Shown here one piece after another: positions 33,027 to 41,125 of a stretch of DNA of 64,000 bases; positions within the stretch are counted from its first letter, which is position 1, and every line of letters begins with the position of its first letter. Position numbers and translations under genes: made by a program. Location: positions 59,106 through 123,105 of the forward strand of contig JANPRD010000007.1 in the NCBI GenBank assembly GCA_024699715.1, read 5' to 3'. The notes beneath the pieces were generated by a model. That model did not search any database, was not told the DNA's origin, and saw only the letters and a program-made list of their open reading frames with translations. This DNA comes from Candidatus Methanophagales archaeon (GTDB taxonomy: Archaea; Halobacteriota; Syntropharchaeia; Alkanophagales; Methanospirareceae).

Positions 33027-34712
33027 ATGCCATACAAGGAGTTGCAGCACAGTTTCTTGAGGGCGATGTCTGAGAAGTTTGCGGAGAAGCCTGAGGACAC
33101 GAAGACGAAGTTCTTTGTGTATGGCGGTTGGAAGCAGTCTGTGAGGAAGAAGGAGTTCGTTGAGGATGCGCAGAAGATTGTGGACAGGAGGGTGAGCAAG
33201 ACACCCGCATACAACCCTGATGTTGGGATGCCTCAGGGTCAGCGACTTTTAATGTCTTACATGCTAAATCACACTGACATCTTCGTAGATTACAATGACT
33301 TGCATTTCGTGAACAACGCTGCGATGCAGCAGTGCTGGGATGACATGCGCAGGACAATCCTACTCGGATTGGATGATGCTCACAGGTTGCTTGAGACGAG
33401 GCTCGGAAAGGAAGTCACGCCTGACACGATTAACCACTACATGGAGGTGCTGAACCACGCACTTCCCGGCGGTGCGGTCGTTCAGGAGCACATGGTAGAG
33501 ATTAAGCCTGCGCTCGTCTGGGACTGCTACGCAAAGCTCTTCACGGGAGATGACGACCTTGCGGATGCTTTGGACAGGAGATTCCTCATAGACATAAACA
33601 AGGAGTTCGCAGCGGGTTGGGAGAAGCCGCTTGAGCAGGCGGAGCAGATAAAAGGAGCGATTGGAAAGACGACATGGCAGGTCCTGAGGATGCCTACGAT
33701 TGTCGGACACATCTGCGACGGCGGGACGATGTTCAGATGGGTCGGCATGCAGGTCGGTATGACGATGATTAACGCATACAAGATGTGCGCTGGCGAGTCC
33801 GCAACTGGAGAGTTCGCTTTCTATGCGAAGCACGCAGCGGTCATTCAGTTGGCGAACTACATGCCCGTCCGCAGGGCGAGGTCGCACAACGAGCCTGGAG
33901 GAATTCCGCTCGGCATAACTGCTGACTGCACACGCTCCATGGCTCTGTTCCCGTTTGACCTTGCTCGTGCGGAGCTTGAGGCGATTGCAGTCGCTGCTCT
34001 GCTCTATGACCAGATATGGTTCGGCTCCTACATGAGCGGTGGTGTCGGCTTCACGCAGTATGCCTCTGCAACATACACGGACAACATCCTTGAGGACTTC
34101 TGCTACAAGGGTGACGAGATTGCAATAGACATGTATGGAGAGCGAGGAAAGGCGCCTGTGAACATGGACACGATTGAGCGCCTCGTAAGGGCGGAGAGCG
34201 ACTACTGCCTGACGCAGTATGAGGCATACCCGACAACTGCAGAGAGCCACTTCGGAGGTTCTGTGCGTGCATGTTGCGTGGCTGCGGGCGCTGGAACTGC
34301 GGTAGCAAGTGCGACTGCTTCAGCGCAGGCTGCGATAAACGGCTGGGCGCTCTCCCAGCTCCTGCACTATGAGCGTGTCGGAAGACTTGGATTCTACGGA
34401 TACGACCTGCAAGACCAGGCGAACAACCCGAACTCATTCTCATACAGGAGCGACGAGGGTCTGCCTTTCGAGATGAGAGGCGTGAACTACCCAATCTATG
34501 CGATGAATGTCGGTCACCAGAGCGCTTACTGCGGTCTCGTGCAGGGCGCACACGCAGCTCACAAGGACGCTTGGGTGCTCTCACCGCTCATAAAAGTCGC
34601 ATTCGCAGACAGAGACCTGCCTTTCGACTGGGGCTACGTCACCAGAGAGTTCGGCAGAGGCGCTCTCAGAGAGTTCAAGCCCGCAGGCACCAGAGAGACT
34701 ATTATTCCTTAA
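33027..34712 (+). CDS. mcrA: Methyl-coenzyme M reductase subunit alpha (ANME-1-like)
   Basis: The 561-residue McrA shows [11 protein letters not shown] (methyl-His site, His 269), [13 protein letters not shown] (methyl-Arg region), [19 protein letters not shown], and [12 protein letters not shown] with the thioglycine Gly 458. Aligning by that Gly, the methyl-Gln position of methanogens is Val 413 (GSVRACC) and the methyl-Cys position is Ala 465 (DQANN). Val there is known from the ANME-1 enzyme, where it makes room for 17(2)-methylthio-F430. ANME-1 McrA also has a CC-x4-C-x5-C patch; here the CC (416-417) is present but the other two Cys are not. It ends the mcr operon. Confidence 0.98.
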   Translation: MPYKELQHSFLRAMSEKFAEKPEDTKTKFFVYGGWKQSVRKKEFVEDAQKIVDRRVSKTPAYNPDVGMPQGQRLLMSYMLNHTDIFVDYNDLHFVNNAAMQQCWDDMRRTILLGLDDAHRLLETRLGKEVTPDTINHYMEVLNHALPGGAVVQEHMVEIKPALVWDCYAKLFTGDDDLADALDRRFLIDINKEFAAGWEKPLEQAEQIKGAIGKTTWQVLRMPTIVGHICDGGTMFRWVGMQVGMTMINAYKMCAGESATGEFAFYAKHAAVIQLANYMPVRRARSHNEPGGIPLGITADCTRSMALFPFDLARAELEAIAVAALLYDQIWFGSYMSGGVGFTQYASATYTDNILEDFCYKGDEIAIDMYGERGKAPVNMDTIERLVRAESDYCLTQYEAYPTTAESHFGGSVRACCVAAGAGTAVASATASAQAAINGWALSQLLHYERVGRLGFYGYDLQDQANNPNSFSYRSDEGLPFEMRGVNYPIYAMNVGHQSAYCGLVQGAHAAHKDAWVLSPLIKVAFADRDLPFDWGYVTREFGRGALREFKPAGTRETIIP

Positions 34713-34740
34713 ACAACAAAGAAGAGGAGGCATCGCCCCT

Positions 34741-34780
34741 TTCCTATTTTTTCCTTTTTCCTATTTTTTCCCTTTTTATC
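34741..34780 (+). terminator. T-rich terminator of the mcr operon
   Basis: Four T-runs (ttcctattttttcc type) in 40 bases begin about 28 bases after the mcrA stop. This is the usual archaeal oligo-T termination signal. Confidence 0.6.
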
Positions 34781-34837
34781 TTCCCGTTGCTTGTAAGACC
34801 TCTTCTGAAGGAGAAGGGCAAGATTGCGGGTGTATAG

Positions 34838-34852
34838 TTAAGTTTAAATACG
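34838..34852 (+). promoter_or_regulatory. TATA box before the orphan structured element
   Basis: The sequence ttaagtttaaatacg fits a BRE-TATA element and would start transcription at about 34870, at the beginning of the IS605-like structured element. It is not followed by a protein gene for over 200 bases. Confidence 0.45.
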
Positions 34853-34860
34853 CTGCTAGA

Positions 34861-35006
34861 TGAACTTATCTTGTAGTCCACTCCTTAAGAAGAGTGGCGG
34901 GGCATGTGACCGTCCCGAATGGTGCATGAGCTCGGAGCGTGTTCGGGTGAACGCCAAACCTCGCTTCCACGTTGGGAGCCCCTTGATAGCAGGGGGAGGA
35001 GGTCAC
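34861..35006 (+). ncRNA. Orphan structured element resembling an IS200/IS605 (TnpB) right end or omega RNA
   Basis: This non-coding stretch ends with a GC hairpin (CCCCT, 7-base loop, AGGGG at 34979-34995) followed by GGAGGAGGTCAC. Hairpin plus a terminal GGTCAC-like end downstream of a GAACGCC-type motif is typical of the right end of IS200/IS605-type elements, which also encodes the scaffold of the TnpB guide RNA. No tnpA or tnpB frame remains here. With the TATA box in front, the remnant could still be transcribed. A second element at 55323-55438 shares the last ten bases. The assignment is by remembered pattern, not by search. Confidence 0.45.
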
Positions 35007-35072
35007 TTTTTCGTGAAAGGGTATTATATAACAAAGGGGAAATTGGAATGGGAAATATGAGGTGATTGAGAA

Positions 35073-35297
35073 ATGGTAATATTGACGGCAATAATTCATA
35101 AAGAAGAGGATATGTATGTTGCTGAGTGTCCTGAGATTGGAACCGTGAGCCAAGGTAAAACTATTGAAGAGGCAATACATAATTTAAAAGAAGCAACTGA
35201 GTTGTATCTTGAAGAGTTTCCGCTGGAGGAAAAGGGGCATCCGCTCATTACAACTTTTGAGATAGAAATGGGGGATAGGAAAGTTGCCAAAGCTTAG
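35073..35297 (+). CDS. hicB: HicB-like antitoxin
   Basis: This 74-residue protein (VILTAIIHKEEDMYVAECPE, then GTVSQGKTIEEAIHNLKEATELYL) is the compact partial-RNase-H fold of HicB antitoxins. It has no clear C-terminal DNA-binding domain, as in many archaeal HicB. It overlaps the toxin gene by 14 bases. GAGGTGAT lies 6 bases before the start. Both genes are AT-rich compared with the flanking mcr and sppA genes, which suggests horizontal arrival next to the IS605-like remnant. Confidence 0.88.
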   Translation: MVILTAIIHKEEDMYVAECPEIGTVSQGKTIEEAIHNLKEATELYLEEFPLEEKGHPLITTFEIEMGDRKVAKA

Positions 35298-35514
35298 AAA
35301 TGTTTCTGGAGAAGAAGTTGTCAAAATCTTGTGTAATAAGTTTGGCTTTCAAGTAACTGGAAGAAAGGGAAGTCATGTTAGATTATCAAAAATGACACCA
35401 GAAGGTAAGGTTGGAACCGTAGTTCCAATGCATAAAGAATTGAAAATCGGTACTTTAAGGGGAATTTTAAAGCTTGCAAAGGTTGATATCGAAGAGTTTT
35501 CCAGATATCTATAA
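35284..35514 (+). CDS. hicA: HicA-like mRNA interferase toxin
   Basis: The 76-residue protein has the dsRBD-like HicA pattern: VSGEEVVKILCNKFGFQVTG, GRKGSHVRLSK with the catalytic His, and VPMHKELKIGTLRGILKLAK. HicA cleaves mRNA and is neutralised by HicB. Translation starts at TTG 35284 inside the antitoxin gene. Confidence 0.9.
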   Translation: MPKLRNVSGEEVVKILCNKFGFQVTGRKGSHVRLSKMTPEGKVGTVVPMHKELKIGTLRGILKLAKVDIEEFSRYL

Positions 35515-35583
35515 GATGTGCTCGTCGCCCGCAACTCTTCGCTTCGGTGCTTTCGCACTCGACAACATGCGGGTATCACATCT
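35514..35583. repeat. Nested inverted repeat downstream of hicBA
   Basis: Three nested complementary pairs occur: AGATGTG with CACATCT (35514-35520/35577-35583), CCCGCA with TGCGGG (35528-35533/35568-35573), and GTGC-TTTC-GCAC (35547-35558). TTTT follows. It may act as the hicBA terminator or be a small mobile-element end. Confidence 0.45.
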
Positions 35584-35607
35584 TTTAAACTGACAGTTAC
35601 AAAGAAA

Positions 35608-35739
35608 ATGAGATATTTGGCTTATGCCAGGGGTGAGCAGAAAGAGACAGGACTTGATGTCATTGTGGAATTTGAAAAAAGGAAAAGTCTGCTTGAACTT
35701 GTGGGAATAGAACAAGAATTAGAAGATAATTGGGAATAA
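35608..35739 (+). CDS. Small AT-rich ORF after hicBA, unrecognised
   Basis: ATG 35608 gives 43 residues (MRYLAYARGEQKETGLDVIV and a Glu/Leu-rich end). I do not recognise a family. The end, ELVGIEQELEDNWE, resembles the flexible tail of some VapB-type antitoxins, so it may be the remnant of another toxin-antitoxin gene. No strong ribosome-binding site is visible. Confidence 0.3.
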   Translation: MRYLAYARGEQKETGLDVIVEFEKRKSLLELVGIEQELEDNWE

Positions 35740-35847
35740 AGATAGATTTACATACAGAAAAACAAAAATATATAAACGAAAATAGTGGGAAGGAGAAGCT
35801 GAAAGGAAAAAAGAAGGTAAAATGAATATCTGTTGGGATGAAAGGCC

Positions 35848-36693
35848 TTAACACAGCACTTCATATTCAATTTCACGCACATTCCCGTCTTCAAGCCTCA
35901 AAATTACGACATTTGTCTCGTTCAGGTCAATTCCTGCGATTCTTGCTGCCTCGCTCACCGCATCGTCCAAGTCGCCGATTTTGTCAACGAGTCCCATTTT
36001 GAAGCCTTCTTCGCCTGTGAACCAACCGCCGTGTGTGAGGTTTTGACGCACATCTTCGCTTAAGTTCCGCTTCTCGCATACGCAACGCAGAAAAACATCC
36101 AGAACGCTCTTCAGCCGCTCCTTTATGTATGCACGCTCACGCTCATCAAGCCGTTTGTCCGCAAACATGTCCTTGAACTCGCCTGAAGAGAGCGATGAGA
36201 TTTCCTTCGCTGGCTTCGTTGCGTTCGCAGGCACTTCAAACGGAAACTCAAAAGAAGCGCCTACGCCACCAACAACAGACATCGGCGTCGCAAGGATTTC
36301 ATCCGCAGCAGAAGCAACTAAATAAGCCCCTGACGCTCCGACATCCGCAATAGAAGCGACGACAGGCTTCTTCGCTGCGACTTTCCGAACCTCGTTGAAC
36401 AGTTCCCAAGATGCTCCCGCATCACCGCCTCCGCTGTTTATTCGCAGGACGACCGCCTTCACCGCATCATCCTCCTCCGCATGAACGAGCAGTTTCCTGA
36501 TTTGCGAGGGTGATGCGTCGCCACCGTAAGAAATCTCGCCTTCCACCTCCACTATTGCTATTTTCGCTTTCGTCGGTGGATGCCACTCCACCACTTCCGG
36601 TGCAGAAAAAATGAAAGTAAGAGCCAGAATACCAAATAATACTACCACTCCCGAAATCACTACCGCTAATACTATCTTCCTTCCCCTGCTCAC
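35848..36693 (-). CDS. sppA: Signal peptide peptidase SppA (peptidase S49)
   Basis: The 281-residue protein has one N-terminal membrane helix (VLAVVISGVVVLFGILALTF), then the ClpP-fold domain: VVLRINSGGGDAGASWELFN, the Ser nucleophile motif DVGASGAYLVASAADEILAT, and the Lys-containing segment after the barrel (KPAKEISSLSSGEFKD). It degrades cleaved signal peptides in or at the membrane. Length and order are normal for archaeal SppA. It is a single-gene unit on the minus strand. Confidence 0.93.
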   Translation of the reverse strand: MSRGRKIVLAVVISGVVVLFGILALTFIFSAPEVVEWHPPTKAKIAIVEVEGEISYGGDASPSQIRKLLVHAEEDDAVKAVVLRINSGGGDAGASWELFNEVRKVAAKKPVVASIADVGASGAYLVASAADEILATPMSVVGGVGASFEFPFEVPANATKPAKEISSLSSGEFKDMFADKRLDERERAYIKERLKSVLDVFLRCVCEKRNLSEDVRQNLTHGGWFTGEEGFKMGLVDKIGDLDDAVSEAARIAGIDLNETNVVILRLEDGNVREIEYEVLC

Positions 36694-36797
36694 TTCCTCA
36701 AAACCCCTCTTCTTTTTGCCTCTATTTCCTGCTTCTCTCTTTTTTGCCTTCCCGTTTTCCTCACTCGCTTGTTCTCACTTCCTTTTCTTCGCCCGCA

Positions 36798-38012
36798 CTA
36801 AAATCCCGCATGCATCCGCTCAAGCAGAGCGAGCAAATTCTCACGATTCACTTCTCTCGGATTCCTTGCGAGGTAGCCTTTCTCCGCAAGCACCGCATCC
36901 GCAATCGCAGGCAAGTCCTCACGAGACACATCCAAATCTGCGAGGCATCTCGGCAGCTCAAGTCGCTGAAGCATGCTTTGAGCGTGAGCAACTGCCTTCG
37001 CAGCGGCATCCGCATCTGAAAGCGAGGAGACATCCTCCCCGAAAGCGGAGGCGACGCACTTCAACTTCGCAGCAACCTCAGGCACAGAGGCGTTGAACTC
37101 CATCACATAAGGAATCGTGAGGGCTGTTGCGACGCCGTGAGGCTGCGAGTAGCGAGTGCCGATTGTGTGAGCGATTGCATGCCCCAGCACGACGCCTGCG
37201 TTACCGAATGCGACACCCGCAAGGAACGCTGCGAGTGCCATTTCCAAGCGAGCGTCAAGGTCTTGTGGCGACGAGAATGCTCTCTCCAAGTTCGCTGCGA
37301 CCTTGAAAATGGCTGCGTATGCGAATGCATCCGTCAGTGGGTTCGCTCCTTTTGACATTAATGCTTCCAAAGCATGGCTCAAGGCGTCCATTCCTGTCGA
37401 GGCGGTGACACGAGGAGGCATCGTCGCAGTCAGCTCGGCATCCAAGAAAGCGACATCCGCAAGGTTGTAAGGAGATGCGATTGCCTTCTTCTTTCCCTCA
37501 ACGACAACGAGTGCGTAAGGCGTCGCCTCCGCACCTGTGCCTGCGGTCGTCGGCATTAAAATCTTCGGCACGGGTCTCCTCTCTATCTTGTTCGCTCCCA
37601 AGAATTCACGAGCAGGCTTTTCATTCGTCACCGCTGCAGATGCCACTTTCGCCATGTCAAGCACGCTTCCCCCGCCTAATCCCACGACGATGTCGGGCGA
37701 TGTGCGACGGGCAAATTCCGCAACGCTCTCCGCAACTTCCAAACTCGGCTCTGGCTTCACGCCCCTGAACACCTCAGTCTCAAGACCTGCGGACTTCAAC
37801 GCTTCCTCCACTCGCCCAGAGAACCTCGCTGCGACTTCCTCGTCTGTCACGAGCAACGCCTTGCTTCCCTCCGCTTTCTTTCCAGCAGAAGCGAGCAGAG
37901 AACTCGCCTCAACGCCCAAACTCTCGAGAATGCCCTTCCCAAAGACCACACGAGGCATCTGAACCGCTGGCATTTCACTCAAAATTGAAACGCAATCAAT
38001 AAGTCCTTGCAT
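36798..38012 (-). CDS. Iron-containing (type III) alcohol dehydrogenase
   Basis: From ATG 38012 the protein has 404 residues: MPRVVFGKGILESLG, the NAD-binding VVGLGGGSVLDMAKVA, PTTAGTGAEATPYALVVVEG, and the metal-site histidines in MDALSHALEAL, LGHAIAHTIGTRYSQPHGVA. It probably interconverts an aldehyde and a primary alcohol with NAD(P); the substrate is not predictable. The frame extends 48 codons upstream, but that part is unlike the family and would overlap the divergent gene at 38075. Confidence 0.92.
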   Translation of the reverse strand: MQGLIDCVSILSEMPAVQMPRVVFGKGILESLGVEASSLLASAGKKAEGSKALLVTDEEVAARFSGRVEEALKSAGLETEVFRGVKPEPSLEVAESVAEFARRTSPDIVVGLGGGSVLDMAKVASAAVTNEKPAREFLGANKIERRPVPKILMPTTAGTGAEATPYALVVVEGKKKAIASPYNLADVAFLDAELTATMPPRVTASTGMDALSHALEALMSKGANPLTDAFAYAAIFKVAANLERAFSSPQDLDARLEMALAAFLAGVAFGNAGVVLGHAIAHTIGTRYSQPHGVATALTIPYVMEFNASVPEVAAKLKCVASAFGEDVSSLSDADAAAKAVAHAQSMLQRLELPRCLADLDVSREDLPAIADAVLAEKGYLARNPREVNRENLLALLERMHAGF

Positions 38013-38074
38013 GCTTTCAGTCTTCTTCTCTCTCTGCCCTGTCTGCCACACGGCTTTTCGGAGGCGGAAAAGTT

Positions 38075-38860
38075 TTGTGCGAAGAAGTGAAAATTTGCTG
38101 CGTGGCAGAGGAGAGAGCGGAAGCGGGAGAAGAGCGTAAGCGCTCGGCACTCGCACATTTCGTTGAAGAACTGCTGAAGAAAGCGAGCGGAAAAATTGTC
38201 AAAATCTACCTTTTCGGTAGTTTAGCGAAGGGAACTGCGAGAGAAGAGAGCGATGTGGATGTGCTTATCGTCACGAATGGCGACAAAACTGTTGAAGATT
38301 TGGCGTGTGAGGCGAGTTTTGACACTGCTTTGGCTTACAGTGTGTCTGTTGAGCCGTTTGTCATGTCAATTTACGAGTTTAATGCGAGGAAAGGCAGTTT
38401 CTTTCTGCGAGAAGTGGAGGAATGTGGTGAGGTGATTTACGAAATGGATAAGAGTGAGGCGAATTTGCTTGAGGCGCAGGGATATTTGGACTTAGCGGAG
38501 GAATTTTTGAATTATGCGAAGGATGCGCTGGAGCGAAAAGCGTTAAGACCTGCGATAGATGAGGGGTATAATGCCGTTGAACTGCTCGTGAAAGCGTTAA
38601 TTCTGCTGAAAGGTGAGCATTTGGCATCGTCTCACGGTGGAATTGTGCAGCAGTTCGGAAAACTCTACATTCTGAGCGGGGAAATTGAGCGAAGTGTGGG
38701 CAAGGAATTGCGTAAAGCACTTGTTGAGAGGAACAAGGCGAGATACGACCCGAAAGCGGAAATAACGGAAGAGAACGCTCGCTTAATTGTAAAATTGGGT
38801 GAGAAACTTGTGAAAGAGGTTGAAAAGAGGATTTTCGGTGAAAACTCTGGCGACAAATAA
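38075..38860 (+). CDS. Fused MNT nucleotidyltransferase-HEPN protein
   Basis: The 261-residue protein starts at TTG. Residues about 20-115 are a minimal nucleotidyltransferase with IYLFGSLAKGTAREESDVDV (GS-x-x-G...DxD), and residues about 135-255 are a HEPN helical domain (LLEAQGYLDLAEEFLNYAKD and LVERNKARYDPKAEIT). As separate genes MNT and HEPN form toxin-antitoxin pairs in which MNT AMPylates the HEPN RNase; fused versions also occur. Activity of this HEPN is uncertain because the R-x4-6-H motif is not complete in the sequence (RNKARY). Confidence 0.82.
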   Translation: MCEEVKICCVAEERAEAGEERKRSALAHFVEELLKKASGKIVKIYLFGSLAKGTAREESDVDVLIVTNGDKTVEDLACEASFDTALAYSVSVEPFVMSIYEFNARKGSFFLREVEECGEVIYEMDKSEANLLEAQGYLDLAEEFLNYAKDALERKALRPAIDEGYNAVELLVKALILLKGEHLASSHGGIVQQFGKLYILSGEIERSVGKELRKALVERNKARYDPKAEITEENARLIVKLGEKLVKEVEKRIFGENSGDK

Positions 38861-38909
38861 TGAAGTGTGATTAAAATTCTTATTGATTGTTTGCCAAATG
38901 CACCTACAC

Positions 38910-39470
38910 TTACTTCTCAAGGCGAGATGCGATTTCCACTGCCTTCTTTCGCCACTCTTCTCCTATCGGATTTTCAGATGCGACGATTGTCACAAGATTT
39001 TCAGATGTGCGAATGGGCAATCTCACTCTTGCGCCTTCGGGCAGAATCCTGTCCAAGCCGTCAAGGATGCGTGCAGTCAAATCTTCTTTGAAGTCGTAGA
39101 CGACGAGCTCCTTCATCCGCTCCACTTCATCCATGCTCAAATCATAGCCGATGTCAAGACGGCTTATCTGCCATATCTTATCGCCGTATTTCGCCCAAAG
39201 CAGAGAGAGAAGCCTCGGAGCCAACTTCTCATCCCGAATACGCATCTTGTCCTTGCCGAAATCCACCATGTCTACAACACGAACAGGCTTCGGCACGTCC
39301 CCTATCTTCACAGATATGATGAACACATGCTCACGGAGATTGCAATACATGTGCGTCTTCTCCAAACTCGTCCTCACGCCCATGTCCCTCAATATGTCGG
39401 AGCAGAGCTTCTCGTAGGACTTCCTACCAAAATCTTCGCCCCCTCCTTCAATCTCTACCTCCACTTCCAT
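38910..39470 (-). CDS. Methanogenesis marker protein 17
   Basis: The 186-residue protein begins MEVEVEIEGGGEDFGRKSYE and contains VRTSLEKTHMYCNLREHVF, KPVRVVDMVDFGKDKMRIRD and LVVYDFKEDLTARILDGLDR, which I recognise as methanogenesis marker 17, a protein found in organisms with MCR and of unknown function. It follows the marker 14 gene on the same strand with a 78-base spacer. Both lie next to the divergent mtr operon. Confidence 0.85.
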   Translation of the reverse strand: MEVEVEIEGGGEDFGRKSYEKLCSDILRDMGVRTSLEKTHMYCNLREHVFIISVKIGDVPKPVRVVDMVDFGKDKMRIRDEKLAPRLLSLLWAKYGDKIWQISRLDIGYDLSMDEVERMKELVVYDFKEDLTARILDGLDRILPEGARVRLPIRTSENLVTIVASENPIGEEWRKKAVEIASRLEK

Positions 39471-39548
39471 TTCTTACCATCTCCCCCTCTCCTTCCTTCA
39501 CTCCATTAGTCTTCACTTTTTCCTTTCGCATCAAGCACTTTACTTTTC

Positions 39549-41012
39549 TTATTTTTCCTTTCGTTGCAGTTTCAGACGCTTGCCCATGACGCATCCACCG
39601 CCTTGAACACCGCCTATCGGGTTCTCTGGCGTGCCGAACTGGTGCATGCATCTGCCGAGAACGGCTGCTCCCCTTGCGAGACCGTCGTCTGCGAAGACAA
39701 CCTCGTCGTCCATTTTCCTGCCGAAAAGCGCACTCAATTTCTCAAGCGTCAAGAACGGCTTCCTTCCCGTGATGCCCGCTCTGCCCGTTATTCCTATTTT
39801 CGTGTTCCGCATCAGAAGACCCTCTTCCATCGCAATCTCCACGAGACGCTCAACGAGGCACGCAGAAAGCTCATCCGCAACCGCATTGAGACAATGAATT
39901 CCTTCGCTACGAGCAATTTCCTCACCAATTTCAGCAATCTTCGGAAGTTCTGAGCGATTTACACCCGCATCTACCCCTATTAAAACGACATTATTCTTGC
40001 GTGCTGCATCAATATTCACGGGAACACCTCCCATTCTCGTCCTCCCTTTCACTTTCTCAACGACCAAATGATTGAAAATCTCCTCTACATATTCCTTCAC
40101 AACCTTCTCCTTCACTCTACGCCTTCCGAATCTTGCACCTGCGCCACCTGCTTTCCGCTGAAAGTCAAGCATCGTCGGGAAATTCTCGTCAACTACTTTT
40201 GAGACAAGCGCATCAGGAATCGCACCTGCGAGACCGCAGAAAGAGCCGATGACATGCGCATAAGGCAGCTCATCGTCAGTGATGCGCCCTGCGAGCGTCG
40301 TCCCGAAGTCAAGCGAAAGCACAGGATTTCGGTAGTCAACGCCGACCCATTTCGCAGCCTCCTTCAGACCTGCGGTGACGAGCTCGCCTTCCATTTCGTT
40401 GCCGACGATTGGCTCGCCAGAAGGCGGGATGTTCCCTGCGACCGCACCGTCAAAATAAGTCTTATCCATCCTTGAGAACGCTCTCAGCTCCGCTGGAATG
40501 TTCTCTATTGTCATCGGCGAAATCATTTTGCGAGGCGGGACGCCTGCGAGCATGCATCCCTTCGCAAGTGCTTGAATGACGCCCTCAACCTCTTTAACGG
40601 TTGAGAAGCATGCGGTTACGCCCGTTGAACGCACAACAAAATGTATATCTGCAACGCTTATTCCGACAGAACGAGCGCATTCCTCAAGTGTGTGGCACAC
40701 AAGCTCTGCGATTGAACGCTCTGAAAGTTCAACAGCATGAACCGTCTGACAGAAAACGCCCTCTTGTGCCTTCGCCTCCCTCGTCATTTTCACCGTTTTG
40801 TTCAGCACATAGGTCTTTCCGCTCTTCAAGTCCGTCGCAGTGAGTATTGCTTTTGTCGTTGTGTTTCCGAGTTCAACAGAAGCGACGATGAATATCGGGC
40901 GGAGTGAGAGGTCGCCTCTTGAGAGCCGCAGAATATAATGCAGGTCGCTGTAGCTCATTCTTTGGGGCTTCAGCACCCTCGGATTATGCCTCTCCCTTCC
41001 GAATAGCATCAA
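39549..41012 (-). CDS. Methanogenesis marker protein 14
   Basis: This 487-residue protein has ASVELGNTTTKAILTATDL (ASKHA-like phosphate-binding start), VVRSTGVTACFSTVKEVEGV, MISPMTIENIPAELRAFSRM, VLSLDFGTTLAGRITDDELP and VVLIGVDAGVNRSELPKIAE, all typical of marker 14. It is restricted to MCR-containing archaea and is related to activator ATPases, but its role is unknown. ATG 41012 is supported by a TATA box (minus strand gatatttaatatg at about 41028-41042) at leaderless distance. Confidence 0.88.
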   Translation of the reverse strand: MMLFGRERHNPRVLKPQRMSYSDLHYILRLSRGDLSLRPIFIVASVELGNTTTKAILTATDLKSGKTYVLNKTVKMTREAKAQEGVFCQTVHAVELSERSIAELVCHTLEECARSVGISVADIHFVVRSTGVTACFSTVKEVEGVIQALAKGCMLAGVPPRKMISPMTIENIPAELRAFSRMDKTYFDGAVAGNIPPSGEPIVGNEMEGELVTAGLKEAAKWVGVDYRNPVLSLDFGTTLAGRITDDELPYAHVIGSFCGLAGAIPDALVSKVVDENFPTMLDFQRKAGGAGARFGRRRVKEKVVKEYVEEIFNHLVVEKVKGRTRMGGVPVNIDAARKNNVVLIGVDAGVNRSELPKIAEIGEEIARSEGIHCLNAVADELSACLVERLVEIAMEEGLLMRNTKIGITGRAGITGRKPFLTLEKLSALFGRKMDDEVVFADDGLARGAAVLGRCMHQFGTPENPIGGVQGGGCVMGKRLKLQRKEK

Positions 41013-41027
41013 TTTTTCTCTTTTTGC

Positions 41028-41042
41028 TCATATTAAATATCC
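41028..41042 (-). promoter_or_regulatory. TATA box of the marker 14-marker 17 operon
   Basis: Read on the minus strand it is gatatttaat, centred about 24 bases before ATG 41012. It lies back to back with the mtr promoter. Confidence 0.5.
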
Positions 41043-41094
41043 TTATGGGAAAAAAGATGGGGGTCGTTTCTTTCGCTGGCGACAAAATAGAAAG

Positions 41095-41106
41095 ATTTTT
41101 ATATGT
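41095..41106 (+). promoter_or_regulatory. TATA box of the mtr operon
   Basis: The sequence tttttatatgtc is centred about 25 bases before ATG 41126, which supports a leaderless mtrE start there rather than at ATG 41045 or further upstream. Confidence 0.55.
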
Positions 41107-41125
41107 CATCTGCGGAGTATTTCGT

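Noticed and set aside
41045..41125. Earlier mtrE start at ATG 41045
   Set aside because: A TATA box overlaps this stretch and points to ATG 41126; MtrE proteins begin shortly before the first membrane helix.
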